Part shown: in pieces, positions 45,658 through 57,606 of the stretch | How positions within the stretch are numbered: the stretch's first letter is position 1 | Layout of the letters: every line of letters begins with the position of its first letter | Assembly (NCBI GenBank): GCA_047495785.1 | Contig: JBLDXI010000032.1 | Coordinates: forward strand, 3,658,001 to 3,722,000 | Direction of reading: 5' to 3' | Length of the DNA stretch: 64,000 nucleotides | Source: Lepidodermella squamata | Taxonomy: Eukaryota > Gastrotricha | Translations under genes and position numbers: made by a program | The notes under the pieces: generated by a model | Told to the model about the DNA's origin: nothing | The model's input: only the letters and a program-made list of their open reading frames with translations | Database searches by the model: none

Positions 45658-48600
45658 CTCACATGCAATATGATGATTAAAAACCTATCGAGCAGATGCG
45701 GAAAAAACATTGAAGGGATTCTTATTCACACAAAACTTGGCAACCCATTTCAATTACGTCGGTGTGTATACATGTGTTGTGTGAAAATTCGCACTTGGCT
45801 ATTTGACTTCACGCGGCCGAAAATAATTGAAAAGGCTATCTCTGTACACTATCAAAGCTACAAGCCGGGTTTTTACCGCATGACCGCTTTCCATGAAAAA
45901 CATAGATTCAGAATATAGCCATAACTGAGAACCTTTTGCAAAAAAAAATAAGTTGAACAAGAGAACGAGGGAAATTCCGGAAATTGAAAATCGAATAATA
46001 TATAAACAGCAAACCAGCATTCAGAATTTTTAGAATGAAGGGAATGGCCGCTATCCGTTAATCAGTAAAAGACAAAAATATCACAAGAAAAGGTAACCGC
46101 CGCAGCCCAACACTCTTTTGCACTGGTCATCTGTGAGCCGCTAGAAAGGGATCGTTTTTACGCGATAAGTCCCCGGGATTATAAGAAAAAATATTTAAAC
46201 AATTCTCCAGCAGCACAGAAATATTGTTTCAAATTTTCAAAAGCATTTCTAAAAATCCGACACAAAATGTGGAAAGAGGCAGTATGAAATGAGGCGTGTT
46301 GTGATTTAAAAGGCAACACGCCCGTGTTTAGGCGCCATTATTTTTCGAAAAATGACGAAGATTTCGCCTGTTGTCAGCAAATAAAACAGCAATGTCAACA
46401 AAACAAATTGCTTTGGGCCAGCCACAACACAATTAGCATATAAATACTGCTACATCGATGCACTAGCTCGTGCTCGCATAGAGCAAGGAGACAAAGCCAA
46501 CGGCGTCCGTTGTCGCTTCACAAAAATGCATTATCAGCGCGTGAAAAATTGAAATAAAGCCATCAACAAAACAGGCGAGCGCGCGTTTGCTGGGAGCGAA
46601 GAACAAGCGGTGAGAAGGAATCACGTGGCTTTTCGCACAATCAGAACGTGAAAATATTTAATTCTGTTATTATTAGCCGCAAAAAGTCTCCGGGCGGTGG
46701 CGCATGCTCGCCTTGATTAAGGTGGATAGTTTTTGCGACGCGCGCGCGCGCGCGAAAAGCTTATTATAAATAGCTGCAAAAACAACACAACGCAGCGAAA
46801 AAGCCATAAATGTCAAGTCGATATTTCGGGCGGGCCGCGAAACACGTTTTTCGCGCGCAAAATAATTGCGCGACATTGCAAGGTAAAAATCTGTAAAACA
46901 ACAATAACAACAAAACCACGCCAGCAGATACCCACCATAAAAGCACACAATAACGATGTATTTTTATTATTGAATTAATATTGAAATAACGGGCGCGCAT
47001 ACCAGACACATCACGGTATCTGACCATAGCTATGCTGTACCATGAATAAACTAATAATTTGTATTATAAATACAAACAGGTGGGCGCTGTTGAACCGAAC
47101 TTACGGTAAACGAGTGCCTGTTGTTTCCACTGAATTATTGCAAAACACATGTTGAGTATATTAGAGATCAGAGAAGATGATGTAATTATTGTTAGTAAGT
47201 AAGGGAGCAGGTCGTTAATATTACCTAGTTTTCTCCCTCAGGTGGAAAACGTAAACAAAAGCCACAACTCTTAGCCGAAGCATGATAAAAGCGTACGAAG
47301 CCGTATAAGTTACAATAAACAAAAACAAACCAATCTAGCTAACTATAGCTCATCTTGAAAACAAGCCTTGTGGCAAATTTTTCCAGCTAATTTTGCGGTA
47401 GTAGTCAAAAGACGACAAAGGAAGCTGTTTCAATGAAAATATTGTGATGCAGAGCCCAAAAACAAGCAGTTCTTTACATTATCTTTCACGGTCCAAGATG
47501 AGCCATCCTTTCTACATATATTTACAGCAAGACACGAGCGCACGGAGAAAAACGGCTAAAAGGAAGCGTAAGTATTAAGCGGGTTTTTCGCAACGAAGAG
47601 GCGACATATTTCCCATTATGATTATAGTATACAAGCATATGTATGTATAATACGAAAAGCCAACAAGGCGACATGAACGCACGGATGAACATCTAAGATG
47701 GCACGACAGCGCCGTGTTTTTCGCACCTTGGCGCCGAATTATACTAGAGTAGTATGCTTTTTTGGCAGCCGCCTGTCATCACTACAAATATCTGACCACA
47801 GATGCGTGAAAATTGTACACAAAATATGTAATTAAATTCTCTAGGGAGACAAACCACGGTCCGAACAAAACAAACATATCAATTAACTGCAAATGTAATA
47901 ATGAAGCGCGTCCGATCACGAATTTTCACACAGGCGAAAAAACAGGAAGTTAGGCAGAAAAATCCGACCGCTGCTGACCAAAATTTCGATAATTATAGTA
48001 ATATTATTAGAAAATCCGATGCTGGCAGAGATAGATAGGATAAGGCAAATATACACTGCGGTGAATTTGTATAGTAATAATGCAGCATGACCACATTTAG
48101 TCTACGCATCATCAATTTGTAGAGCATTGCTGTAAAGGTATGTCGACGGCGACGAACGTAGAGTAAAATAACAAAATAAAAGAACGTAAGAGACAGGAAA
48201 GGCGAGGGTCTAAATTCGCCTATATATTTATATACCAGAGCGCCGATCTATAACCCGGCATATGAGTTTTGATCGATAAAAAATTGTTCTCGCAATGAAA
48301 CCTATATAATACGCTAAAAACCTTGAGGCCTATAACTACAGCCTCGTGTATTAATGTAGTATTAAATTAGTTTTCGCGCTAATATACACGGGTGTATTTT
48401 GCGTCTTGCGTTCGCCGTAAAGCTGGTCAAAAAAGCGCTGAGTTTCTACCTTTCTATATAATATTATGACATTAAAATCAATATTTTGTAAAAGCGATAT
48501 GTAATGTGCGCATTGGAAAATTCAGGTAAAAAATATGATAATATCCACCTAAAAATTCTTAAAAATACAAGAAGTAATAGCCTAAAACAAAAGAAGCGAT

Positions 48601-51141
48601 TGTATTTAAGTACATATTTGCCGTAAGGCAAATAAGTTTTTTTACTCCCTCAAAATTAAGTTACCGGCTTCTAAAAAAATATATCGAAAAGACTTGCATC
48701 CCCCACACAGGAAATGGAAATAGGATGAGGTTGTTGATAAAAATGCTACTAGTCGTTTGCGTTGCTGACGTAATTATTATAAAACATACATCAGGCATCC
48801 GTCTTTTTACTGGCATCAGACGCAGCTTCGGGATGAAATCCAGTACTCGGCAATCAGCTGTGGTGATAAAACTAAGAGCATGAGGTACGCCGCAACTCAA
48901 TAAGTAGGTATGCGAAGTGTAAGAGTAGCAGCAGTAAATCTACGAAATACGGCAACAAAGGGCGACAATCTGCTGAGCGATGAGTGGCCGCAGCGTGAAA
49001 GAGCCGACTTGGGATGATACGCAAACATAAACAGAGCATATGTCATCAATAATCAACAATAAAATAGATAGCGACTCATCGCCGTGCACCAACGCCGGTC
49101 GGCCAATCTCAAATAGAAGAAGACTAATAATCACGGCAATAATGACACAAAATACGCAGACTTCATTTTGTGAATACGAAGCCGACAAATTGCGAATGCG
49201 AATAAAATGAGTGTCGTGAGAGAACGTGTTGGATAGGTGACCCACACCCAGGAGAGAACGCCGCGCCAAGGCCACAAGTTTCTCCCGCAGGAGAGCGTGT
49301 TCTCAAGCGCATTTCAACAACCACCAAACATCGATCCATCTTCAATTTTCAGATAATAGCACAATTGCGTCTAGATTGAAATTATATTGCTCTTGCGATA
49401 TAGACGTCACTTTCGGCCGGTCAGAAAACGGCGCGAGTGTCACCAGAAGATTATTATAAATAAGAGCCCGGTACACACACGTGCAAACAAAACACTTAAA
49501 GCGAGAGCTCGAGAAACAAAGACGCCAACACGGGCGACCCGGAAGACGTGCGCAAAGGTCGTCAGGAAATCATCTTGCATATATATACACAAAAGTTCGA
49601 AACAATTCATCATTTTCAGTAAGTAGTCAGTGTCAAGGTCGAGACAGAGGATTTAAATGAAATCTAAACAGATATTTAATTACACCTTAGCCTTAACTGG
49701 AAATGTCAAAAAGTTATCACCTTTTAATAATGGCGACAAGTATTTTCTTATTCTCTCTCGAAGGAGCTGTGCTATTGGCTCAAATGCAGATCTCAATATG
49801 ATTCAGCTTAATCGCTTACAGCTCAATTTATTAGTTAAGGGAATAACAATGCGATTTTAAGGCGTCCTTCGAGTAATTGAATAAAAATAATCCGAGTACA
49901 AGCTTCCTGTTCAATTAATGAAGCGGAACTGCTAAGCAAAACTAGCTGAATGAAATTTAGCCAAACAGCCAGCTTAATTTACTAGCGATTAAAACTAGCG
50001 GCGGAATTCAGCAGATGTGTAAACTGTACACCTCGCAGCTCGCGCTTTCATGACAACTCGACATGTGTTGAGAATGAAAAGCCATTGGCGGGACGACGAA
50101 TATAAGGCGCGTTATTTTTATTGCTTCTGCATATCGGCGGCTATCACGACACGCGGATAACAACTCGGGTAAATATTGACGGCGACATTATCAGCGCAAA
50201 TATCAGGTCGCGCCCCTGAAAAAGCGCCCAAGCATTAAACCGCGCCGGATAAAACACCACAGAGAAGCGATAAGGCACTCATCATCATCATCGTAATCAT
50301 CGGCAACGATGCGCGCTTCCTGATGGGGTGAATCGTCGACGACAGCAGCGAAAAACAAGGCGTCATCTACACACGCTAAATCGAATGATAATAATACACA
50401 TGAGCGAAAATTACCGAAAGAGCATGTAGAGACAAGACACACCAGCGTTGCGCTTTACAAGGAGGGATGGCTCTAGTCGAGCAAGCGTTATTGAAATAAA
50501 CAAAATTAAGGCCAGTTCTGCTGGTCAACGCTCCGTCCGCCGCTGTCTCACAAAAACGCGCGTAGATGGACGACGCCATAATCCGATAAAACTGTAATAA
50601 TACGGCAATATAGGCGCATCTTTTGTGGTACCTAATAATGGCCCTTCCGATTATATTACTCTAATAATGGCTTTATAATTGCAAACAGGAAATGCATGGT
50701 CACCGAAAAACGCACAACAAGACACAACAAATACGAGCAAGAACACGCTCAAACATTAGTATGATGATAACAGTAAGAGCATTTCTTAAATAACGCGAAA
50801 TTATCATCACCATAATTGCGAGAAAGATTTTTCGTTATAAAATGCCATCAGAGTTCACACTGTCTGTAGAATGCAGACGATACAAGGACCAAGACATGGG
50901 GATAACTGAACCGAAGATCTGCTTTCCTATCATCAAAAAAGGATTTAACGCGACACGTGTTTGGTGTGGGCTTAAATTTGATGAAAAAACTAATGACATC
51001 GCGAATAGTGTATTTCAAAATTATATTGCTGATGAGCAAATAAACATTATGAGCAGTAGTAGGGGGAAACAAAATTATCGATTGTTGTGTCGGGACACTT
51101 ATCTTCTCACTTTCAGTTTATTTACTGTTATATTTATTCGA
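45658..51141. other. Long non-coding stretch, 5.5 kb
   Basis: No open frame here has family features or splice partners that I can support. The DNA alternates AT-rich TTATTATT-like runs with CG-containing patches, including a (CG)8 dinucleotide run at 46739-46754. It lies upstream of the alternative-promoter gene on its 5' side. In such a compact genome this suggests regulatory sequence or unseen 5' UTR exons rather than filler. Confidence 0.45.
46739..46754. repeat. (CG)8 dinucleotide run
   Basis: Sixteen bases of alternating C and G within otherwise AT-rich DNA. Such alternating tracts can adopt Z-DNA and are often length-polymorphic. Confidence 0.85.
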
Positions 51142-53423
51142 CTATTTATTTTTCACATGCATACTACGGCAAACGTCGCCAACAGGCCAAAAAGGGCAGC
51201 CATCAGGGTGGTGCAGCTCAAAAAAGCACGGTCTTTCAGCGGCGACGGCTTTCGAGTTATTGTCGGGCATTGATATCGGCTTTTTGCGCGCACGGCGCGA
51301 GGCTAAAAACTGAACGGCAACCGGGTGTGGCTTCAAATATACGCATCCACTGACCACTGCGCGCGCGAAGCGATAATATTACCAGCGAAATAATATCGAG
51401 TACACATCCGAGCAACACCATCGCATCGGGTAAATACAACAAAAACAGCAGCACATAATGAAATAAAAATAATCGAAACCAATGAATAATGAATAAATCG
51501 TGGTGAGTAAATAACAACCTGCAAAGACGTGCGAGTGGTTTTTGATGAAGGTCTTCAGTCCACCATCCTGGTCCTTCAACGCCTCCATCGATTTGTCACT
51601 CAAATATTTAACCGCCTCATTGAGTGGTAGGCAACCTAATCGGAGGAATAAGCCGCGATTTGAATGAACAGTCCACCTTAAAATTCAACTAACCTCCTGC
51701 TCTCCATTCAGCTCCGTTTTTCAAAATCACAGTTTGATTGTCCTCAGTGCACCTATTCAACAAAGAATCAATCACTTCGCCCAGAATTTGCATTTTCAGA
51801 GCAATAGAAATGCCGGTGCAATTTCTGATTTCCGGCGCTTTGGGAAACAAAGGGTCGATCGCAGTCGATGATACTATCTTCGAGTCAGTTTTCACGAAAG
51901 CTTCAAGCTCCAATCGATTTTTCTCAACTTGTTCCGGCGTGAGATCAGCTCGTTTCGTGCAAACAAAGCAAACACGCTTTGTTGATGGAATCCTCAGCCG
52001 GTCGCGATGAACTTCGAAACCACAAAGGCTACATAGCCGTTCGATGTAATCCAAATATCCAGCATAAAGGCTTTTCCCGGCGACTCGTCGGTTAAATTTT
52101 GCGTGGAAATCAAACGGGCAGCAAGGTAGAAGGAAAACTTTAGAATTAGGGCCACATTTCGAGGCAATATAAGGTATCCATGGAGTTAATTCATCAGAAT
52201 GATTGCCAATAAACCATTCGGCGTCAGAGTAGATATCGAGATTATCAGCTGAAACGCCGCCCTCCTGGAGAGAATAATAAAAGCGACAATTTTCTAAGTT
52301 AAGCCATTCAGAAATTGACTCATGACGGCGAGAAGGATTTTAAAATTTCGATATTGCAGAATGACCAACGCATAAACCTCTAGAAGCTATATAATTAAAA
52401 AATACTCACGATAATTTTGCCGCCAATATTTGGGTAGATATCCCATATTTTGCGCTTTCTGGCATCAATGCCAATTCCAGAAATTTCGATATCAGAGAAC
52501 TTGGCGTTGTTGAGTGCATACGTCAAAAAGCCGTTACCGCAGCCCAAGTCCGCGAATGTTGTTTTTTTCGCTAAATCTTTGCTCTGGCGAATGATTGTCA
52601 ACAAATACGCCGCGATAGCAAGTTCTTCATATACAAACTTTTGAGGATCAGTCCGTTCAGGCCAGTTCTGATATAAAAAATTCTAATACATCATGCAGCG
52701 CACTCACTCAAGCGTGCAAACCTTGATCCAATAAGACCCAATCGAGTCTTTTAAAGTTAAATATGTCGTAAGATAAATTTCCGGATCGACTAAACGCATC
52801 GATCGCGGCTGGTCTGATGGCGTTACTTCAAACTCGGGGTTTCCCAGCCAAGCCATGGTTTTCTTGGCCAAACCATATTGCAACCAGCCTGGTGTCAAGC
52901 CAAAAGCAGAAGCAACCAATGTCGCGGGGTTCTCGCGATCGCTTTCCGAAACATAGAACGTAACCTCCTTGTTGTCAGCTGACAACTCAATTGCATAAGC
53001 GAATGATAGATCTACAGCTGGTAATGTTTTATCCAATTCGACCTCTGCATCTACTGGTCTCGATTCGGTAGAGAAAATCGCCAACATGACTCTCGCTGTT
53101 TTCACATATACGGTTAAAACCTTTAGGCATGCATTTGAACGAAATCGTGGAAAAGCTAGATATTTGCAACATTCAACGTCTTCATATTGTTTGCCGGGGA
53201 AATTAGCAACAAAAACAGCATTCAGTCTCTCGCGGTCTTTTTCTTCGAGAATTCCAGGCGCAGACGAAAATAACCGGTCGATGACAATTTGCGGCAGTTC
53301 CCATGAAAGATTGAAAGCGGTTCGTAGCTTTTTCAAAACGTGATCCGGGTCGCTTTCATGTTCTTTTGAAACAGAATCAGGCACTGGAAATACTTCCAAT
53401 TTATTCAAAATAATTTCACTCAT
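51142..53423 (-). CDS. TRMT44: tRNA(Ser) Um44 2'-O-methyltransferase, 5 exons
   Basis: S-adenosylmethionine-dependent enzyme (yeast Trm44) that methylates the ribose of U44 in tRNA(Ser). Exons in phase: 53423-52722, 52667-52410, 52264-51694, 51635-51519, 51356-51142; 620 aa (human 757). Signature blocks are NWPERTDPQKFV, the SAM motif DLGCGNG (274-280), GIDARKRKIWDIY, FIGNHSDELTPWIP, LLPCCPFDF and RIPSTKRVCFV. The last exon carries CFFELHHPDGC ... CRSMH, a C-x9-C-x8-C-x3-H finger as at the end of human TRMT44. The first donor (AAG|GTTTGC) was chosen over GTGAGT because only it keeps the conserved frame. The gene starts 33 bases after the AlaRS stop, the last gene of an apparent tRNA operon. 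Confidence 0.93.
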
Positions 53424-53455
53424 TCTACGGCACAGAAAAATGACAAAATATTATA
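53424..53455 (-). promoter_or_regulatory. AlaRS-TRMT44 intercistronic spacer with acceptor
   Basis: Only 32 bases. On the minus strand it reads from the AlaRS stop through an AT-rich stretch to TTTTTCTGTGCCGTAG, one base before the TRMT44 ATG. There is no room for a promoter, so trans-splicing from a shared precursor is the simplest reading. Confidence 0.65.
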
Positions 53456-56434
53456 TTATTGTTTCACAATTTTCTCGTCAGAAAATGATCGATGAAGGCG
53501 ATCTACAAACGATTCAAGATCGTTCAAGCTGCAAGTTGGTACAGCGCCATCGACTAGTAACCATTTAGGGTCTTTTTTGTCGTCGATTCGCAGACGAAAT
53601 TCTTTGATCAACGGGTCCCAAGCTTTGCGATCGGGTGGTGAATGAGGCAAGGCGCAAATGGCCCAGCTCGGTCGGTCGATCATCATTTCAGATGGCGTAT
53701 CCACAAAAATGACAGGGTTAAATGTTTTCAACTCGCCCTTTTGATGCAGCTGTTTAACCACTCCTCGAATCATTGACCGGGTGGTTTCTGTTCGGAGACT
53801 GCGCCATGCCAACTTTGCGATTACAGTCGATGAGGAAGAGCCGTCAGAAGTTAGAAAAGTCCTCTCAACGAAACCGCAGGCTTTCGCAATGGCTAGCTTA
53901 TTCAAACCTTCGATTTCGGCTGAAACTTTATCGCGAACTACGCGGGGTAGGGTTGTTGAATCAACGGAACGTCGAAGTGAAGCAAGACCAAGTAAGGTTT
54001 CATTCAGTTCAGCGGACTGCATAGCCTTCGTACTATTCAATTTTTCGACCAAATTAGCTAGACTTTCGAGAGTTCGCCGTCCTTCCGTTAAGGCTGACAC
54101 AGCAGGAGGACCGGTTATGACAGAAAACCGCTTAACGCCTTGGCGGCCACCTGACGCGCTCAAAATCACAACAGCGCCAATATCACTGGTGTCAGCGACG
54201 TGAGTACCACAACAAAGTTCTTGGCTGACCATCTCACCGATTTTAACAACTCTGACTATAGGCGGGTATTCCTCGTTAGGCAAACGCACGATTTCTTTCA
54301 CTTTACACGCTTGATCCACCGGGAGGACCTCCGTTTCGACGGATTTTCCGCAACCTTTCTTAGTCCATGCGTTAAGCTGGCTTTGAGCTTTCGCGATCAA
54401 TTCAACATCGGTGAGATTTAGCGGTGTTTGAATATCGACGGTAAAGCGGTCGGCATCAACGCTAGATCCAGCCTGGGCAGTACCAGACACAAACATATCA
54501 CTCGAATCATGCTCCTTAGCTACGTTTCGAACAGCAGCCATTGTCAAATGACAAGCTGTATGAGCCCGCATGACTGCCTGACGCCGATCTTCGTCGACGT
54601 AGATGTTGACTCGATCGCCACATGCAATTACATTTCTAGGAACCTCAACCAAATGCAAAATATAAGCCTCGCCGTGAGCGCCAACCTGCTGGACCATTCT
54701 AACCGGATATCTCGCAGGTTTCCCTTTAACTTCAATTACACCATAATCGGTTGCTTGTCCGCCTAAATTAGACGGATGAAGGTTGCTTCTATCGAAAACG
54801 AGCCATACTCTATCATCCCTTTCTGCCGCTGGAATGATAGCAACAACAGATGCTTCACACGGCGGAAAGTGATAGGCTGGCAAATGGGGAGACGAAGTTC
54901 CTTTCGCATACTTGTATTGCGGCAAATCACAAGTTGGCTTAATCTTTTGAGCTCGCAAAGTTTCCAGAGCGTTACGCGGTAAATTCTTAGTATCGGCGCC
55001 CATTTTCGAATGCTGCGTAGATGATGCCTGCTTATTTGCCTGTTTAGCCGCCAGAAGATGTTTCACTGCATCTACATCAACGTGTAAATTTATGCTCTTC
55101 GCCAGAGAAACCAGCAATTCAAAAGACATAGATGGGACTGAGCCGTCGAGTAACTGAGCTGCTATTTCAGTATTAAGGTGTCCCTTGTCCACTTCAAAAT
55201 TACGTTTATTCCGCATGCTTTGGAGGGCACGTTTCCCAGAGTTCCAAGCCGTGACAAAACGATGAGCCTCATTTTCAAGAGCATAGACTACAGCTGGCAG
55301 TCGTGTTGCCAACTCAGGAAACGCAGCAGCAATCGGTGACTCGTCAAGAACAGCTTTCGCCAACAAAGGAAATGTTTTGTGAAGTTCGGGTAATGAGCTT
55401 TCCTGAATAGCAATTATTTGGCCGAAAGCTCTTGTCAGCACTGTTCTGACCTTGTGACCAAGATCTCGATTGCTAGGTAACACTCCGTCACTGATAGAGA
55501 CCGCAGCCATGCGCGCATGATCAGCTAACACCCGATATGTGAAGTTCAAATCGTTATCCCCACGATACACATCGTCGTAAGCGGGCAGTTTATATAGTTG
55601 AGATATTTTGGTAAAAACAGACGAAAAAATGTCACTCTCGTAATTTGACCGCCCGCCATTCAAAACTGCGGTTAAACGCTCCAATCCAAGCCCCGTATCT
55701 ATATGCGACCGAGGCAACCGACGGCTACCACCTTCCGAATCTTTGGAGAAGGTGATGAAAACGATGTTCCACAGCTCCAATATATCAGGCCATGGACCAT
55801 TATTTGAAGCACCTGTCGCGTAATGAATTTCGGTGCAAGGGCCGCAAGGTCCTCCCATGTCGCCCATAGTCCAAAAATTGCTCTCACTACCAGCAGGTAT
55901 AACTTTCTCGGGTGGCAACCCAAGTTCAAGCCAAATTTCCTTTGTCTCGTCGTCCGGCGCCAATCCAAGAGAAGATTCGCCGCCAAAATAAGTCACAGTT
56001 AGACGGTTTTTATCTAGGCCGTAAACTTTTGTCAGTAAATCCCAAGCCGAATGAATAGCTTCTCTTTTGCCGGAAATACGGTTTAAAACAGCCGATTTCT
56101 TGTTCTCGAGGCCAAAGACCCATGTTCCCAGCATTTCAAATAGCGTATGATGATACCCGTCGCGACCGACATCGCCAAGATCGTTCATGCGAATGCAACG
56201 TTGAGAATTCACCGCTTTCTGAATATTTGCCATTGGGTGGTTGGTTGGTAGTATGTCGGCCTCGAAAATGCCACGAAATTGGTTCATTCCAGCATTGGTG
56301 AAGTAAGTCCCATGCCCAGTGCCACATAACACTGAGGTAGATGGAACGTGGACATGGCCGCGAGATTTGAAGTAGTCAATGAATCTAGCTCTGACTTCAT
56401 TAGCTGATAAAAACTTCTGTAATTTTTGAGCCAT
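53456..56434 (-). CDS. Alanyl-tRNA synthetase, cytosolic type, intronless
   Basis: Class II aminoacyl-tRNA synthetase charging tRNA(Ala); 992 aa in a single exon, close to the usual 960-970. The N-terminal catalytic core shows YFTNAGMNQF, QRCIRMNDLGDVGRDGYHHT, FEMLGTWVFG, FWTMGDMGGPCGPCTEIHY and the GLGLERL motif 3 region. The editing domain carries AHTACH (HTATH in most) and CCGTHV (CGGTH in most), keeping the zinc-binding His and Cys residues. A C-terminal C-Ala-like domain follows. There is no mitochondrial presequence. It is preceded by an 83-base spacer from the WARS2 stop, with an acceptor touching the ATG. Confidence 0.97.
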   Translation of the reverse strand: MAQKLQKFLSANEVRARFIDYFKSRGHVHVPSTSVLCGTGHGTYFTNAGMNQFRGIFEADILPTNHPMANIQKAVNSQRCIRMNDLGDVGRDGYHHTLFEMLGTWVFGLENKKSAVLNRISGKREAIHSAWDLLTKVYGLDKNRLTVTYFGGESSLGLAPDDETKEIWLELGLPPEKVIPAGSESNFWTMGDMGGPCGPCTEIHYATGASNNGPWPDILELWNIVFITFSKDSEGGSRRLPRSHIDTGLGLERLTAVLNGGRSNYESDIFSSVFTKISQLYKLPAYDDVYRGDNDLNFTYRVLADHARMAAVSISDGVLPSNRDLGHKVRTVLTRAFGQIIAIQESSLPELHKTFPLLAKAVLDESPIAAAFPELATRLPAVVYALENEAHRFVTAWNSGKRALQSMRNKRNFEVDKGHLNTEIAAQLLDGSVPSMSFELLVSLAKSINLHVDVDAVKHLLAAKQANKQASSTQHSKMGADTKNLPRNALETLRAQKIKPTCDLPQYKYAKGTSSPHLPAYHFPPCEASVVAIIPAAERDDRVWLVFDRSNLHPSNLGGQATDYGVIEVKGKPARYPVRMVQQVGAHGEAYILHLVEVPRNVIACGDRVNIYVDEDRRQAVMRAHTACHLTMAAVRNVAKEHDSSDMFVSGTAQAGSSVDADRFTVDIQTPLNLTDVELIAKAQSQLNAWTKKGCGKSVETEVLPVDQACKVKEIVRLPNEEYPPIVRVVKIGEMVSQELCCGTHVADTSDIGAVVILSASGGRQGVKRFSVITGPPAVSALTEGRRTLESLANLVEKLNSTKAMQSAELNETLLGLASLRRSVDSTTLPRVVRDKVSAEIEGLNKLAIAKACGFVERTFLTSDGSSSSTVIAKLAWRSLRTETTRSMIRGVVKQLHQKGELKTFNPVIFVDTPSEMMIDRPSWAICALPHSPPDRKAWDPLIKEFRLRIDDKKDPKWLLVDGAVPTCSLNDLESFVDRLHRSFSDEKIVKQ

Positions 56435-56517
56435 CTATAAATAAAACAGAAATTGTTATCTAAAGCTAAGTTAATTAAAACCACTAACAAATAAAATATT
56501 TATTTTCGCTGACGGCC
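56435..56517 (-). promoter_or_regulatory. WARS2-AlaRS intercistronic spacer: poly(A) signal then acceptor
   Basis: 83 bases. On the minus strand, AATAAA (plus-strand 56499-56504) follows the WARS2 stop by about 13 bases, and TTTCTGTTTTATTTATAG ends immediately before the AlaRS ATG. Poly(A) signal, about 60-base gap, then acceptor is the classic nematode operon junction. Confidence 0.7.
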
Positions 56518-57606
56518 TCAAAGACCGATAGCTGAAGATATTTCATTCCAATTAGCTTCAGCGATAGAACGAACTTTAGAGGCCCCATTTTCGAGCATCC
56601 GTTCAATGCCGTCTGGATCAGCTTTCAATTCCAAAAATCGAGAACGAATAGGACGAAGCGTTTCAATAATGCAATCCGCAACAACCAGCTTATAATTGCC
56701 GGTGTCATATTTGCTAGCTTCCTCAACAATATTTTCAATACTTCTGCCAGATAATGCGGCGTGAATTCCAATTAAATTTGAGACACCAGGGCGATTTGTA
56801 GGATCGTAAGATACTTTCCCGCTCATGTCTGTCACAGCTTTTCGAAGCTTCGATCTTATCATATCGGCATCATCATCAATTAAAATTCTACTTCTTTTAT
56901 CTGGGTCTGACTTGCTCATTTTGACAGCCGGGTCACGTAAGCTATGAACTCGTCTGCTCGCTTCATCATTTGTAACGAGAGGTTCAGGAACGGGGAAGAT
57001 TGGTCGCTTACTGCCAACAACTGTGTTATTGAATTTCCGAGCGATCTCCTGAGCAAGCCGTAGATGTTGTATTTGATCATCACCAACAGGAACATGAGTA
57101 GCTTTATATAGCAAAATATCGGCAGCCTGTAGTAATGGATAAGTGTAAAGTCCAACATTCACTGCTGGAACGTTGCTGTCATCCTTGGAATTGCAGTCGA
57201 CCCCGGCTTTCTGTCGCCATTGAGTCAGATGATAAAGGCGTGGTAGCGACGAATGACAAGAAAATAACCAGTAAAGCATGGTATGCTGAGGTACGTGCGA
57301 TTGTCGGTAGATGCATGCAGTTGATGGATCGATACCGCAAGCAATAAGGGCACAAGCCATTTCAAGAGAATTTTGTCGCAGCGACTCCGCTTTCTTAGAA
57401 ACGCCAGTAGTCATTGCATGCAGATCAACTATTGAGTAGATGACTTTCGAAAAATCACCGCTTTTTTGCAAGTCTGCCCATGGCTTCAAAGCGCCAAGGT
57501 AGTTCCCCAAATGCGGAACGCCGCCTGTTGGTTGAATACCAGAAAAAATTACTTTCTTGAAGTTCGAGGTATTTGCTGATTTTAGCGAACTGAACGAACG
57601 AATCAT
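56518..57606 (-). CDS. WARS2: Mitochondrial tryptophanyl-tRNA synthetase, intronless
   Basis: Class I aminoacyl-tRNA synthetase charging mitochondrial tRNA(Trp). I start at the ATG at 57606 (MIRSFSSLKSANTSNFKK), which gives a Ser/Arg/Lys-rich presequence without acidic residues and a 362-aa protein, near the human length (360). The upstream extension to 57630 has no ATG. The HIGH-like motif is TGGVPHLGN, followed by YSIVDLHAMT, VPVGDDQIQHL and KMSKSDPDKRSRI (KMSKS). It is the most upstream member of a minus-strand cluster with AlaRS and TRMT44. Confidence 0.96.
   Translation of the reverse strand: MIRSFSSLKSANTSNFKKVIFSGIQPTGGVPHLGNYLGALKPWADLQKSGDFSKVIYSIVDLHAMTTGVSKKAESLRQNSLEMACALIACGIDPSTACIYRQSHVPQHTMLYWLFSCHSSLPRLYHLTQWRQKAGVDCNSKDDSNVPAVNVGLYTYPLLQAADILLYKATHVPVGDDQIQHLRLAQEIARKFNNTVVGSKRPIFPVPEPLVTNDEASRRVHSLRDPAVKMSKSDPDKRSRILIDDDADMIRSKLRKAVTDMSGKVSYDPTNRPGVSNLIGIHAALSGRSIENIVEEASKYDTGNYKLVVADCIIETLRPIRSRFLELKADPDGIERMLENGASKVRSIAEANWNEISSAIGL

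Noticed and set aside
50842-51273. 143-aa plus-strand frame
   Set aside because: Its 3' third is antisense to the conserved last exon of TRMT44 and the rest has no features.
52704-52721. GTGAGT donor for TRMT44 exon 1
   Set aside because: Better consensus than the GTTTGC donor ten bases earlier in the exon, but it breaks the frame of the conserved NWPERTDP block.
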